Assembly: GCF_910592395.1 (NCBI RefSeq)
Contig: NC_088309.1
Location: 7,816,501-7,880,500, forward strand
Direction of reading: 5' to 3'
DNA from: Lineus longissimus
Taxonomy: Eukaryota; Nemertea; Pilidiophora; Heteronemertea; Lineidae
Length of the DNA stretch: 64,000 nucleotides
Shown here piece by piece: positions 36,696 to 50,600 of this stretch. Numbering within the stretch: position 1 is the first letter of the stretch; each line of letters begins with the position of its first letter. A model generated the notes under the pieces. The model was given only the letters and a program-made list of their open reading frames with translations, searched no databases and had not been told where the DNA came from. A program made the translations under genes and the position numbers.

Positions 36696-39600
36696 TTGCT
36701 TAAGAAAGGCTTTGTGCCTGGTATTCATAATGGCGGTTATAGCGCTTCCACTGACCAGTGTCTTCTGTGCCAAAGCGCATCACAACAGCATTCACTATAC
36801 GAGGCCTCCACAGAGAAACTCCGTGGTATAGTGGCAGGTGTCACCGGTTTCAGCGTACATCTGCGTACTTACTTTACTTCAATGCAAGATGAAGGTTTAA
36901 GCCATCAAAAATGCGAGAAAACCTAAGGTCCTAAACAACATACGCTTCCATCTTGGAAGCAACAACCAGATGCATGTGCATTTTATGTTGGTGTCATCTT
37001 TGTTCTTCATTATTTTCAAATTGACGTAATCAGTAAATGCAATGATCTATGGTCACTTAAAACCTAATATTGACTCAATGACAGACCGTAAGCATAAAAA
37101 AAGCTTTGGCAGTTAAGTTCTCAAAAGGCAATATCCATCATGATGCTGTTTCGTTTAGTTTCAGTTTAGTTCAGTGGCGATAGGGTGAACTGAAATGAGC
37201 ATACCGTGGTAGGTGTTTTGAAAAAAAGGAGAGGCTATTACCATGATTACTGACATCAAAGGATATGCGCATATTGGAATACTTGTCAACCTACTGGAAT
37301 GACTACCGGCAGACTCTTTCTTTAGTCACACTTTGATGTGCTCGTGTAAAAGTACTTTCACCGCATGCGAATGATTAAAGGGACAACTTTGGCATAAAAG
37401 ATACATGTATGTTGGTTATTTATGCAAAACTGGCTTCCAGGAGGACCGTGACCTTTTTAAGAGGATCATTGAAAAATCATTTACCGGCAATAAACAATTC
37501 ACTAGGATACGGTGTAACCATAGCCGGCCTGCCTGAAAGTCACAAGCTATGTCCAAACCTCCCTCGCAACGCTCGCGAAAACAGCATTTTGTGTGATACT
37601 ACACGTGGCGGCGCATGGTGGCAAGCACGGGTATTATCCTCCTAGTCAGGTAAGTACCACGCAAAAAAAATTCCCAAAGACGTGGCTTGACTGCCATCCG
37701 CTGATGCGATGATATAAACCAAGGAACTATAACAGTCATCATGATTCTGCATACGATAAAAACGAACTTATTCCCAACTAAAAAGCGACTCCTAGCGGTT
37801 GACACACGTTATATTATTGAACATTGATCCATCCCCACGTGTTCGGCAGACTGGCATGGAAGCGCGGTGATTACCGTACCGATGTTAGGCATCGTTCTAG
37901 TCTGTATGGTCACGGAATATAACTTGGTATTGTAAGAGTGTTTGGATGGTCAACGCTATTTGATGGCAACATAAGCATACTCTCTTGGATAATGATTCTT
38001 TTTTTTGTCGGGATTCTGGAAACTTTGTTACGATTTGCTGAGTATATGCTCTTTCCGTTTTAATGATACATGCACTAGTAATCATTTGATCGACGGTACG
38101 GGAACTTGATAGGTATTTGTTGGTTGAAGACATTGTTAGGGCGCATTCTCAAGCCCAAGGGTAAGTACATATTTGTCGTTCAAATGCATATCTTGTACAG
38201 CAGGTAAAACTTCATGGTTTTATTCCTTATGGATTCCCTTGGTGAACTTGGGTGGGCTTTCGAAAACGAACGATATTGCAGAGACGAGTCGTACGATTAT
38301 TTTTACGTTACGACAGAAATACAATTACACTACACTAATTTTAGGATGAATACTTGTATACATGGTAGACAGAACGTTGTGTCGTTCGTAGTACAGGACA
38401 TCATGTTGAGTGGGGGAAACTTCCGGGTATCCGTTATATATGCCACTACAATACTGATTTTAGTTTCGAAATGGGAGACTTAGGTAAATTTTAGAATTAC
38501 ATGTAGTTTATTTTCAAGATTTTCTTACCGATAGAGGTTTGTCATTAACATGATTTTAAAAATTAGACATTTCCAAATTCTGTTTGGTATAACAACTTGA
38601 TTTTCCACAGAAAAGTGCGTCATGCACCACAACCTCTGAACAGAATCCATCCTTGGTCAATCGATTCAATAAAGCAATTTCGTGAACAATAATGAACAAA
38701 TAGTTATTTGAGCGCGATCTTCTCGTTCATCATAAAAATAGTTTTGATTAGGGAATCATAATGCGGCAATGCTCTAATTCAAACTCACCAAAATTCAAGA
38801 AAACGTCCACATATAGTTAAATATAGCTCAATAGTCACGTTAGCGTTTTCTTGAAGTTCAAGTCAAGTTTTACCTGATGGAAATGCGTCCAGCCACATTT
38901 CAGGAAAAAATCAATCCCCGGTCAGTGGGTTCAATGATGCATGTTCGTGGTGAATAGGTCGAACAAATAGTGACTTGAGCGCAAATACTTCGATTTGCTC
39001 ATCTAGCACATGCATAATGCTCTTGATTGATTATCATTAAGTCAACTTCACTTAATAAATATAAAGTCCTATTCACATCATCCAGGAAACGTCTCCTATT
39101 GCATTTTGTGGCGAGTATGCAGCTGTATAAGATCACTCAAGGGCACTAGACTGTCCTGGTGCGGGATAGAAATGTCCTAGGATAGAATATCCGGAGAAGA
39201 AAGAATTATGTTGAGTTTTTCCAATTAAGCGAAGTTTTTAGCATGGAAAATACTGGTCTGCATTACGCGCGGACATTGCCTAAACGCGTGTATCACTTTC
39301 AGTTGTTATGGTGTCGTATTCACTGCAACAAATGATGTAGGCAATAGATTAAGAATACCAATGCTTCTCTACTCCTATATCTTTAGGAACACGTTTAAAC
39401 CCAGTCGTTAGAGGCACTGTTGAAAAGAAACATTTGAATTGAGCCTCCATCTCTGGATAGGGCAAACAGGAACTGTGATAAATATCCGTTATAAAATATA
39501 AGGACTGGTCTTCTCCACGCAATGTTTGCTTGCATACAAAGGGAAGAGAAGTAATCCATTTGCTTGAGCCAACAAAAAACCATCCTTCGGGATGACAGGA

Positions 39601-39842
39601 AAAAAACTGAATCTACTTAATCCGCAGATTCACTTGGTCATATTTGAATAGATTTTGTTGGGCTGATGGTATTAGATTCCACTTATTGTCAACATCTGCG
39701 TACAGTACTGGTGTAAGCTGAATAAAATAAAGTGTGATAAAGGAGGAGACGAATCGGGAGTTACTTCAGTAATGCCGGTGTAACATTTTTGGTTGTTCCC
39801 TGGCCCTATATGTATACAATAAATACCATAAAAACAACTACA
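36696..39842. other. Single-copy DNA, no gene seen
   Basis: Short frames up to 89 codons (38214-38483, plus) without recognisable domains. Nothing else supported. Confidence 0.4.
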
Positions 39843-40106
39843 GACTTTTTGATTCGGGTAAACAGAGAAGAATGTGTCAATCTGTCTTTAAACGTACATG
39901 TACATACATTGAGGGGAAACACTTAGAACGGACACTCAAAAACGTTATACCGTTGTGACGTTTTTTGAATATTCCCCATTTGCGAATGTTTCTTAACAAT
40001 GGACAGCTACATGTAAAGATACCATGACTTTAATCGAGGGACTCAGAGAGAAACGTGTCAACTTGTTTTTTAGGCTTTTCCAACAAACAATGCGATGAAA
40101 CAGCGA
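39843..40106 (+). repeat. Old dispersed repeat, copies 2 and 3
   Basis: 39843-39894 (GGGTAAACAGAGAAGAATGT then GTCAATCTGTCTTTAAACG) and 40021-40106 (ACCATGACTTTAATCGAGGG ... CGTGTCAACTTG ... CCAACAAACAATGCGATGAA) resemble each other and 2176-2253 in the order of conserved words. The two copies lie 180 bp apart in the same orientation. Confidence 0.4.
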
Positions 40107-40407
40107 GTCCGAAATGAGAATGAGAAATGCCTTCTGAGTGAATGAGATCACTTGCAGTGCGTATAGCTGGTACTAAGTGAAATCGTCCTTTGAGCTAGAT
40201 TGCCAGCAGATTGCAACCTCGCTGCAAAATCCTCAAAGCTGATTTTTCGCCTAAGCTTTGTCTTGCCTAGAGGCTTGGAGATGTCTTCTACGTTAGCTTC
40301 GCAATCGTAATCCCGCCTGAAGCAGGCTGATGAGAAGACAAAGACTCTGAAGAAAGAAAAATCTGTCGATGCTCGGTTTCTCAGTACATGTAAATGATAC
40401 TGAAAAA

Positions 40408-40490
40408 CCGCCATATTTTCGCGGGCGTTTTATCTTCGCGGATTTCGCGTACTTAATCAATCGCAAAATTGAAATCTCTAAAAAATAATT
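40408..40490. repeat. Possible dispersed CGCG-rich repeat fragment
   Basis: CGCCATATTTTCGCGGGCGT ... CTTCGCGGATTTCGCG ... CAATCGCAAAATTGAAATC stands out from its AT-rich surroundings. Sequences of this TTCGCGGATTTCGCG style are familiar to me as abundant repeats in marine invertebrate genomes, but that is memory rather than a search, and only one copy is in this window. Confidence 0.25.
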
Positions 40491-43400
40491 TTTGAATGGA
40501 AAAACCGAAAAAATCTTTCGTAACCTGCTATAAATGTACATATCAGTAAGAATCACGAAATATTCGAACTACATGTCGTTACACGTAGATGTCTTTTATC
40601 GCCGTCTTTTCAAAACATCTTGCCGATATTGCTCGTACAACAGTAACAGAAAAGAGTATTTATATATCTCGTATCAAATGAATTAGCGCAGAACTTCACG
40701 ACAAACCTTTGTAGTTCGTCGTTCGTCGTTCGTAGGGGTTACCATTTGCATGACGTCAAACTGTCCAACAGCTGTTAGATATCCCGGCCCTCTCTATCTG
40801 TACTATACCGCACGCAATGCGATCGTCATCATTAGGCGGCAAACCCGGCTAATGAAATGCCAGGAAATGGTACCAACGTCCATCAACTATCAACAAAGAT
40901 AAAGAACACAATCGGGGTGGACAAATTGAAAAATCGAATCTTCTAAAAACAACATCAACACTGAGAGCAGGTGTATTAGCCGTTTTTTGCAAAAGTTTAT
41001 ATTTTCTCCCAAATGAAGAATGTTTCTCCAGACGCAAGCAAACGTATCGATGATCGATCGGATGTTGGATTGATTTTGCAACCATGCACATGTTGGTTTG
41101 AATGACGGTCGTTTGCCATCCGTATAGTTGGTTGTATGCTTTCAAGATATGTTAAACAACCGACACCAGGGAGTGATTTTGCTGGCAGTTGGCAGTCTTG
41201 GGCTTTGAAGTTGAAAGTGCTTTTGTTTTCAGAGCTCTGATGATGTCCAACAGCCTGCGTTATTATTTTTTTTCACAAAATAAAAAGCAATCCATTCGCC
41301 GAACTTCCAAGTAGTCTTCCCAAGTGATGTATTGGCTGCCAGCTTTGAATGAAAACAAAAATGCCGGTTGATTTTCTTTAAGCCGAAAAAGCAACGGCAA
41401 ATGTTAAAAGACGGAAGCTTTATCGCAAACTTCTAAATGTCCAAACTTCAAATACCGGACGTTTAATGTTTATTCCAAGATGACTGATGAGAGCAGAAAT
41501 ATTTCTTAATTTCCTCCTCATATCCTGGTACTTTATGATAAAAAAGAGCGAGATTGGTGCGCATTCGTTGTTCTGCATAATTATTTGCCTTGTATTATTT
41601 CAGTCGAATGCTTCACCTGATATCTTATGTGAATAAGAACCATTGTTTTATGGTTTGATTGACATCGAATATTGTTATCAGCAGCTACCGACAGTATTGC
41701 GCCATCCATGCATCACATCCACGGAATCCAACTGTGCGTACAGACCATACACATTGTAAATTGTTCTTCTTGGTTATGCTTCAGCGAGACAGAATGGAAT
41801 CGGTCATGTTCATTACCACAAGAGAGGGGCCCATTATTATCAAAGTAAAATTTGACTACGCATTGTAAGATGTTCCACTTATAATTCAGCAGACACAATG
41901 GAATCGGCCATGTTCCTAACCATAGTTAGAGTTGATGTGAGGGCGCCTTTATCGCCAAAGTTTTGATATGATTCACGGAACAGACCGTAAACTACAAAAT
42001 GAATTTATCAGTGTTTCCAGGCCAGAATTCGTAACTCTTGATGCTGAAGTGGTTTGATGTGCTATCGCGGACGTACAAAGACCTGCTAACTGAAAGGCAG
42101 GCCGTCCGTGAAGTGTATTAAAAGCAGTAAAAACTAAATCTAACGCACTGTCTATTCTCTCCAGATGTATAGGACATATATATACATTAGCAGTGAATGA
42201 CTAAATAGATGTAATGACTAAAAATACCAGTTGACATTCAATTCATAAGGATTTTGTATTTTCGGATTACAGCATGTTGGCGATTGTTTGGAAGCCGCTT
42301 GCATTATTGAATGCAGTCGTTCTTCTTGTCTGTGGGTCACAATCATTTCCAAGCGGATCACCAGTAATGTATCTTCAAGAACAGAACAATGACATTGACA
42401 TGAAGAGTGCATCCATCTTATATGTGAATGGAACAAAAACACCCAAGTAGCGCATTCAATCCTTCTTGCATGGCTGCGGGGAAAGTTACACTGTAATGGT
42501 CTACATCATTTTGCTCTTTTCGCAATAGAACAGAAAACTAATCATCTAATAGTTTTCAGTTTTCGTCGCCCTGTTGTACATGTACAAGTTCTTTTAGGCA
42601 TCCGAATCGAATACTAATTGCTAAGTATTCACTGTCGTGGGCTATGACGCCTAGAGAGATGTTTGTAATTGTTATTCTTATCATCGTGCAATAGAATCCG
42701 GAAATTTCATGAGACTATACTTGATAAAAAATGGCACTTTGCTGTTTGATTATTTTGCACAGAAAACGACATATTGGAACAAAATGTTAAGGATGTCATC
42801 TGATCAACATCAACGTCCAAGGTATCTTAAATTCATACTTTAGCAGAATCGGACAAAGCATGATCAAGAAGAAGCCATTTGAAATGAAATACTGACAAAT
42901 TCTTTAGCCATTTCAGGTCTCTTTTGCCTGCAGTGCCATGTTTTTTCGTGAAATTGGTTCAGTAAAGACTTATTAATGCAATAATGCATAGATGGCGATT
43001 ATTTACTCCCAAGCTCCTCGCTGGTCAAGAAATCAAATTAAAGACGCGTAGACGAAGAAGGCGTTTTAATAATTCCCTACCACCTCGTATACGTATAGGT
43101 GATTTCGCCAAAAACCGTACGGTGCATGTCGTGGTAAATATCAGTCTTGTGGTTTAATCGCGTAACTAGAGCCACGAAGCAGGCTCTTTGAGCTACAACG
43201 TATGAATTATGCACAAGTAACACGACAATCTCTAGTAATTGGGTGTTAAACGTAGTTTGAGCATGAATAACTGACGGGGGAGGCTTTCACTTGACAGGAC
43301 ACCATCCACCATCAGTGATCCAGTGTGGTGCTTGCACCATGGAGGTATTATTGGGTGAAACCATGAATAACATCACAGAGTCCATTCTACATGTATGAAA

Positions 43401-46400
43401 CATTACAACAACAGAAAAATTCAGATCCGAAAAGTTAGGTATACCCTATTCTCATCGGAACACTGAATTTGATCCACCAAATATTGCAGCAACGATGAAA
43501 TACGACCAGCAATAGTTAGTTATTCCGTTTACTTGTTTGAAGAAAGACCCATCAAATAAAGACCTTTGTCTTGTAAAGCTGGAGATCGACCTAATGAGAT
43601 TTTTCTCCATCAGAAATCAGGTGCTCTTCCCTTCGTGATTACTGCTCTCAGCATGTCTCCGTACGCCGGCGTCCAAAAAAATATCGGGCTGCTCGACGTC
43701 CGTCCTGAAATAATATAGGAAATGACTGTGATTGATCTAGCTCTGGTACGGTCTTTGATCGTCGGTTGATTGCCAACGTTAGCTTCAAGGCACGGTAATA
43801 TATTGGTCGTGTTTACCTAGGGCTTGTCCGACAAGTTGGTGACGTGTGTCCGAACAGATTATTGTGCTGCGAACAGTGTCAGTTGGATGCTGGATTGCAT
43901 TTTTCTATCATAAGGTAATTGTACGCATGGCTTCTTTACTCATGCACTTGGGATTATCGAATGCGTGAATTAAACGTTCTACGTGCTGCTTTAGGAAATG
44001 ATCTCATCGGACTTTTGCTCTCCGTCTAATGCAGAGAGGAAAGAGATTGTCTCAGGAGCCAGCTAAAGCTTACTGAAGGAGATATCGCTTCTTCAGGCTA
44101 ACGTTAAATTGACGCTGATTGAGTAACTGGGCCCTGGTCATTCTGAAGATATAAGAGTAAGAATTGATATGAATGATATGAAATAAACCCGATTGCCATC
44201 TATCAGACGGTAATGTGACACAGAACCATGCAGTTCTCCCGTTACTGCATTAAAATTATTCTAAACCAAAGTGCATTCCTTATTTGTCTTTGTCACGATA
44301 AAATCTCATTTGGCATTACTTCTGCTTATGTGACTGATGACTGCACTGAGTGTACGTATGATACTGCTGCAATGACTTACATTGAACAGGCCTGATTAAT
44401 CGGACTTAAAAGCTCGCATTATCTACTATTAGTTGTGTGGCAAAGGTAATCAATGTGGGTTCCTCCTAATCACTTGATTAGAGAGAGTGCTGGTAATGTG
44501 ATTACTCGGGAGATATATCGTGAGGAATTATCACTCTACCAATACCATATGGCAAAGATCTTTGGATGGGGGTCCATAATATTATCGGCAACATAATTAT
44601 GTTGTTTCTCCCGACAGAAGACTTCCTATAGCCCTAATGCCACATTTAGCGTTTTACCTCGCGTATAGGAGGCGAGCAGACCTTGACATTCGGCATGGAG
44701 GGGTTCGCGAGATCGGTTAGGTCAAATTGAATGATTCTGGGTCACCCAAAGTGGTCAGGACGAGAGTCACCCGAGTGGATGACTTTGAATCTCCATCCGG
44801 AATGATTAGGTCGTCAATAGTGCTTTCGAATACTTATTTCAATCGAAAGATGATAACTAAAGTCTGCCCGATGCGCTGATTATCAGATTAAGATTTTACG
44901 ATACTTCTAATTTCCGCTGTCCAACATTCAATGATTTTTCTTCAAAATTCTATCCCAACGTCTCATACAAAATCATTATTTCGCGTTAAGATAACAATCT
45001 GAGATTATTAGAAGTATAGTATTCTTGAAATGAATATCAGTTTCATTATAGCTCAGTATCATGTTATTCTAGCCAATTTATTTGACAATTCCGGATTGTT
45101 ATTCTTGCGAGTGAGTTTGATATGTAAATCAGTTGTCAATAAGAGAAGTGTGTGGGCTAGTGTCAACTCAAAGTTGTTTTAATGATTTCACGTGAAAGTA
45201 TCATGATAAGAATAATGACGGCAATATCACGAGTGGCCAACTGGGTTTGGTGATGACCTATGTGCGTCGGCAGTGACAGCAGATTTGGGTTACAAAAAGA
45301 TGATTTTTCTTGGATTTATCCTGGGTGAAAGATAGGTTATGATGGTGAGTGGTTAGGAAAACAGCGTAGAGATAAATTGAGGAAACGACAAAAAAAGCTG
45401 TAAATAATATATATCCGCGTTGTTCTATTCCATACTTTGCAACTTTCCAAAGAAGTCTGCAGACTTGGCTAGCCTACAACAACAGAAACTGTTGAAAATT
45501 GTTGATGTGAATAAAGATAGAAAGTAAGTCCTTCGGAATTTCCGTTAATTTTTTTATAATGGAAGGGACCGCTGCGTGCGTCAAACCGATTCATAGTAGA
45601 ATAACCAAATTTGGTGAATAATTTCACCAGTTTGAAAACTGCGTATTCTATAGTGCGTCATCGTTCTTACAATTGATATTGAAAAATATTCAGTCGATGT
45701 CATCAACCGAACAAATAGTACTAGTTAATCTTATTCAACTCAAGCTTCGGGCTGTCTTACACTGAACGCGTCACCAACAAAACCATTCGTACTGCTGTGT
45801 GGCTGCTATTCATATAGATGACTACTTCCGATGGTTATCACATAGCGTGTGAAATAAAAAAACATGTCTTCATAGCACAAGACCGCCGAATGCAGAGCTA
45901 ATTGACAGCCAATCATTAAAAACCGGAAGTAGCGGGTACCTGTAAAATGAGCCGTGGGGGACTGAATCTTGTATTTGTTTACTGCTCGTGATTTTTTTGT
46001 AAAACTGGTTCTGCTAAATGTCAAATAACATAGTGTCTTCCGAAAACGCGAACGCATTCGTCCGCCCGGTCAGTTGCTATTATGCAAATTATTTTTTACA
46101 AGGGTTTTTTCGGGACACTTTGAAGAAATGCAAAAAGACTGAAGTCTCTCTCACTCGAAATCAAGTTACGCGGCGGCTGTACCACCTACGATACAAGAAT
46201 AACACACTGTAGATGCGACTTTTTCAGTATTTCAGTAGTCTGTGCATCAGCTATAAGGTTGGAAAATTATCTTTTTCACTGAGAAGACTTTGAAATACTG
46301 ACGTCCAAAGGTTTTACCGCAGTGAGTGGGTAGAATGTCAGTTCTTACGTTTTTTACGTAGTGCTTGATACTAACGGCAAACTTCTGACTGTAACTTCTG

Positions 46401-47583
46401 TATCGAAGGAAGAATTCGTATCGCCGTTCAAACACAAATTGTCTTCATGACCATCACAGGAACGCCATCACCTTGAAATCGAGAAATGAAAACATGTACG
46501 TATCAATATTTGTACAATAGTGCAGCACTACAAGCGTCATAACGTTGCTACTGCAATATAATGTACAACAACATTCTTAACACAGGAAGGGCTCCCAGAC
46601 TTTAATCATGTCATCATATCGCAGCAAGACGAGCCTTCAGCAATCGCAAAACGAAAAAAGTGGTAGACAACTTGACACTCCAAGCAATTTTCCCTGGATT
46701 TTTTTCAAATCTACCGCAATTCGACTGCTGTTGCTGAGAAGAAGTAATTTGGTACTGATGCACTTAATCGAATTTCGTTATTTCGCATGTCTCCGCTAAT
46801 CCTAGGAATTAGGAATGCCTTAAAGATAGGTTTGCTAATTGAAATTGAAGTATTTCGACACATTGTGATGGATAGTGGGATACCAACAAAGAGAGGTTTA
46901 GCTTTTCTGAGCTGTCTGTCGCTTAGTATTATTTGTCTTGAAAAGGATTTGGAAAGTCTGATGTTCACTGAATCTGTATGTAATCGTGCTAGTCTAAAAA
47001 TCAATTTCTTTTTGAAGATTTATTTCCAAGCTGTTTATTCCTCCATCCATGAGCTCATTCAGATGGGACTGTACTATACATCATTGGGTTTTTTTATATT
47101 CCTATTGTAACCGAAGACGGGAAAATAGGGCATACTCTTAGTGGAAAACAACACTCGGCCCTCTTTTATGTCATTAAGGAGGATGTAACTCCGAATAACA
47201 AGGCCAGGAGACTGATCACGCGGCCCAAAAGCCCGGCAGAGAAAAACAGGAGATGCTTTCTCGTCAGCTTATAGCTCGCTGGTCCATAGTCGCAATCTAC
47301 CCTATCATGCCCCACAAAGCTTTGAACGCCGCAGCCAATATTTGCTCACCAAATGATAAGACTTTATTCCTGGCCGATGTCAGCTCATTCGGAAAACAAT
47401 AAAAAGCAACACTTCTTTGGTCAAATAACAGGTTCATCCCTTTTCTTCCTGGCTCATTATTTGATCAGGCTATACATCCTTCACCAAACACGTGTCTTCT
47501 TTATTGCTCATACCTTGTTAGATCAGCCTTTTGCTTATTGATCATCACATGAGGTGACTGGGTCAGGAAACCTACCTCTCTAT
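40491..47583. other. Single-copy DNA, no gene seen
   Basis: Seven kilobases with no convincing exon or transposon. Open frames are at most about 107 codons (46787-47110, plus), overlapped by an opposite-strand frame of similar length (46711-47004). A cluster of homeodomain-type sites is listed separately. Confidence 0.4.
44394..44504. promoter_or_regulatory. Cluster of six TAATC/GATTA motifs
   Basis: GATTAATC at 44394-44401 (two overlapping sites), TAATC at 44447 and 44467, GATTA at 44476 and 44500. Six matches in 111 bp is well above chance for this base composition (I estimate fewer than one). TAATC is the core recognised by bicoid-type (Otx, Pitx, Gsc) homeodomains. An enhancer role is pure inference. 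Confidence 0.18.
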
Positions 47584-47640
47584 GCGCATGCGTAACCGGA
47601 TACAGTATCTAGAATTTATGTTCAGCTTCTGCCGACAGCT
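47584..47640 (+). repeat. GCGCATGCG dispersed repeat, copy 2
   Basis: Matches 24761-24817 in order: GCGCATGCGTAACCGGATAC, a short variable spacer, then GTTCAGCTTCTGCCGACA. Both copies are in the same orientation. Confidence 0.4.
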
Positions 47641-50600
47641 GATCTGATTCGGAGTACTTACTTATAAGGGAGTATTATACAGGGGAGTTAGCGGCATTGG
47701 ACATCAGACACCAAGTGTTTCTGATAATTCTTTAATGTAGTAAAACCTTTACTGTGCATGTAAAGTGAATATTTCATTGCATTGAGTGTGTTCAGTTATA
47801 TCCATATCACTTTATTATGTTTCACAAGTGTGGCATTTTATTTAGGCAGGCTGAAAATCCCAAAGGTCATAGCGAGTGATTAGAAATCGCAGTATTTGTT
47901 AAACAACGTACATGTGAATTTGTACTTGACAAACACTTCACACTTCTTTTCACATCTCGTACTGGCGGATTCTAAATTGACATTTACAAAGAAAGAAAAA
48001 AATATCAAACCTATAGTCAAAACATTAGGCATGGTAGTTTATTTGTCGTCCGTTAATACTGGAAGCGGGGAGGTTTTTTACAAATATCTCTTGTAACAAT
48101 GGTGTGACTCTATGGGGGTGTGCATTGTATTTAAAATACACCCACTCTGACGAGACATCATTAAAAGGTCAACAAATCCTTTTTTCCGAAAGAGATGGGA
48201 AATTTGCCTACTAATGTTCATGTAAATTCAAAAACAATCGAATGGATCGAAATTGGTCGTCTCACCAAGCGGTGTTTTGACTGCTTTTTGACTGCTTCCA
48301 TATTTCGCACCAGCCAAAGCAGCCATGGTTGCCTTTGGTGCATTATAAGCTGTAAACAGTGGTACATTGTAACTAGAGGTGTTTTAGAACACGCTGTTGT
48401 AATCGTTTTTCTCTCAATGATGTACTACATGTAAGTATAACTTTGTAGTCGGCAGAGGATGTAGTTGTTAAGCAGAAATGTGCATCCATGCACCCACATC
48501 AAGCTTCTTTTATCAGTACAATTTCTTTTCACCTCGGTTACGCTCAATGATTGATTACTATGTCTATCATCATGTTGCCGCAATTTCCAGTCTTTTACCT
48601 TGAATTAGTTCGTTCGCTCTCATTCTTTACACGCCAATCGACAAAATGATGGTCGGAAATGCGTGCTTAAAAATTAGCAACACGCTTGCCTTACATGACT
48701 AATGAAATATCACAAGGTCTCTTTGCGATTCCCCTGCTCAAGGAACGAAATGGGAGACAGACAGCATAACCGCTTCAAGATTGAGCACTTTAAAGGTTTA
48801 ACCACAATACGTATTCACGCTTGGAAACTTTAATTTGCCTTTTAGCGATAATGGTGATGCTACACAGGCGACAAGCTTCAAATGTTAGAGCGGTTTATGG
48901 AATCGTATTGGAGATCACCCTGAGCGTTGGGTCTGTGGTTACTCACAGCATATATCGATACAGTCAATGGAGACACTTCATGGCCGGGTTTCAGCTTAAG
49001 TGGTCGGTTGGACTGGATGCAGCTGCCAATGGCAGATTTCCTGTGTATGTTTGCTTTTCATTTTCTACTTCTCTATGTACACATACTAGTAATTTCATTT
49101 AGTCATCGATAAACTTATCCAAGCATTTTTATCATCGTTTTTATTGCTGTTGAAACCAAACAGCTGTCTGGTTTTTACGCGACTGTAATACTTCTTCTAT
49201 GCCGAGAAAAGACTACCGTCTGTTATGCGTTCTGACTTTGATAGAAAAGAAATGTGCCTGGTTGATATTCGTCACGCGAAATGCGATTTGGAAATAATTG
49301 ATGAATAGAATGTTACCACAGACAGGACAGGAAAAGCAGCTTTTCGTTAAGGTTTTGCGAATACGGACTGGTCAGAATGTCCATCATATGGAAAGATATA
49401 TCTCTACTAATACATGTTATTACAGTCATTCGTAACGTTCATAAGGATACATGTACAAAGCTGGTTTAACCCTGCGTCACCGTTATGACTTACATCAGGT
49501 GGACATAATTATTCGTCACAAAATAGGAGGAGCCACAACGGTTTCTGGTCAGAAACTTGCGATTTAGCATTATTTTTTTCACCTTATTGATCAAAAATAC
49601 AATATTGGCAACATATTCAATCGAAAAAAAGCTGACAAATTACGACAAAAAAACTCACTTTATGTAAGGTTAGGGACGACAAGGGCCATTAAAGAAGACA
49701 GCAAAAAACGATGAAAAAAAAAAGGAAAAATCAATCGAATCCAACCTCGTTTATAAAACGATTCCCGATGCAGCATTTCCCATCGCAAAGATATCGGCAA
49801 ACAAATCACTGTGTGGATCACGTTTTGTTTCCACGGAAACGTCAGCGCGTGTCGTTGAGAAGGCGACACATTCCGGTAGAATTGTCATAGTTGACCAATT
49901 TCGATCAATGGTTTTAATTGATACGTCAGATTGATGGCTAAATAAAGCATTTTAAACGTTTGAATCGTCCCAAACTTTAAACAATGAATTGACTCGATTG
50001 AGTTTGCGCGCTTGCCAATGTTTTGCCTGGATATGAACCACAGTTATTAATTTTCTCACTGATATCAGCGATGCAAACGAGTTATTGGGCAAGGGTCGGA
50101 TTTGGTGGTAGATTCGTTCTAGCAAAAGTTCCTGAACTACAGGAAAATGTATTATGTTTGTTATACCTGGGAAAGCTTTGTGTTCAATTTTTTACTATAT
50201 GAAAATACATGTATAAGCTGTATTGATTGTGATGGGAAAAAATATCCGACGTATCTCCGTTGTACCACCAATGTGCCGCAGAATCGAGTAAAAGCTAAAA
50301 CTGGAACTATCTTGGAGTCTGGTCAAAAGCCAGTCTTCCCGACTTACATGTACTATTAAATCAGCCTTATTAAATTACGTCGTTCACGCCTGACAGCTAG
50401 CTTTTCCTGCTGTCTGTGATTCAGCAGTGATGCAGGCAGTTTCTCTAATCCAATCCTGCCTTGCTATTTTGAGAATGTTGCTTCGCCGAAATTGCTGTAT
50501 CGTACGCCACAAGCCTTCTGGCTCCAGTGGTGAATGAACATCGGCTTAAAAGTTCCAAAAGTATTTAAAACTTCCAGACAAATTAAAACTGTAGGAATAT

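Noticed and set aside
46711-47110. Opposing 97- and 107-codon frames
   Set aside because: They overlap on opposite strands and neither has a recognisable domain or splice context.
48821-49112. Two overlapping frames with hydrophobic stretches, considered as a membrane-protein exon
   Set aside because: No family motif, and the second frame has an upstream stop without a convincing acceptor.
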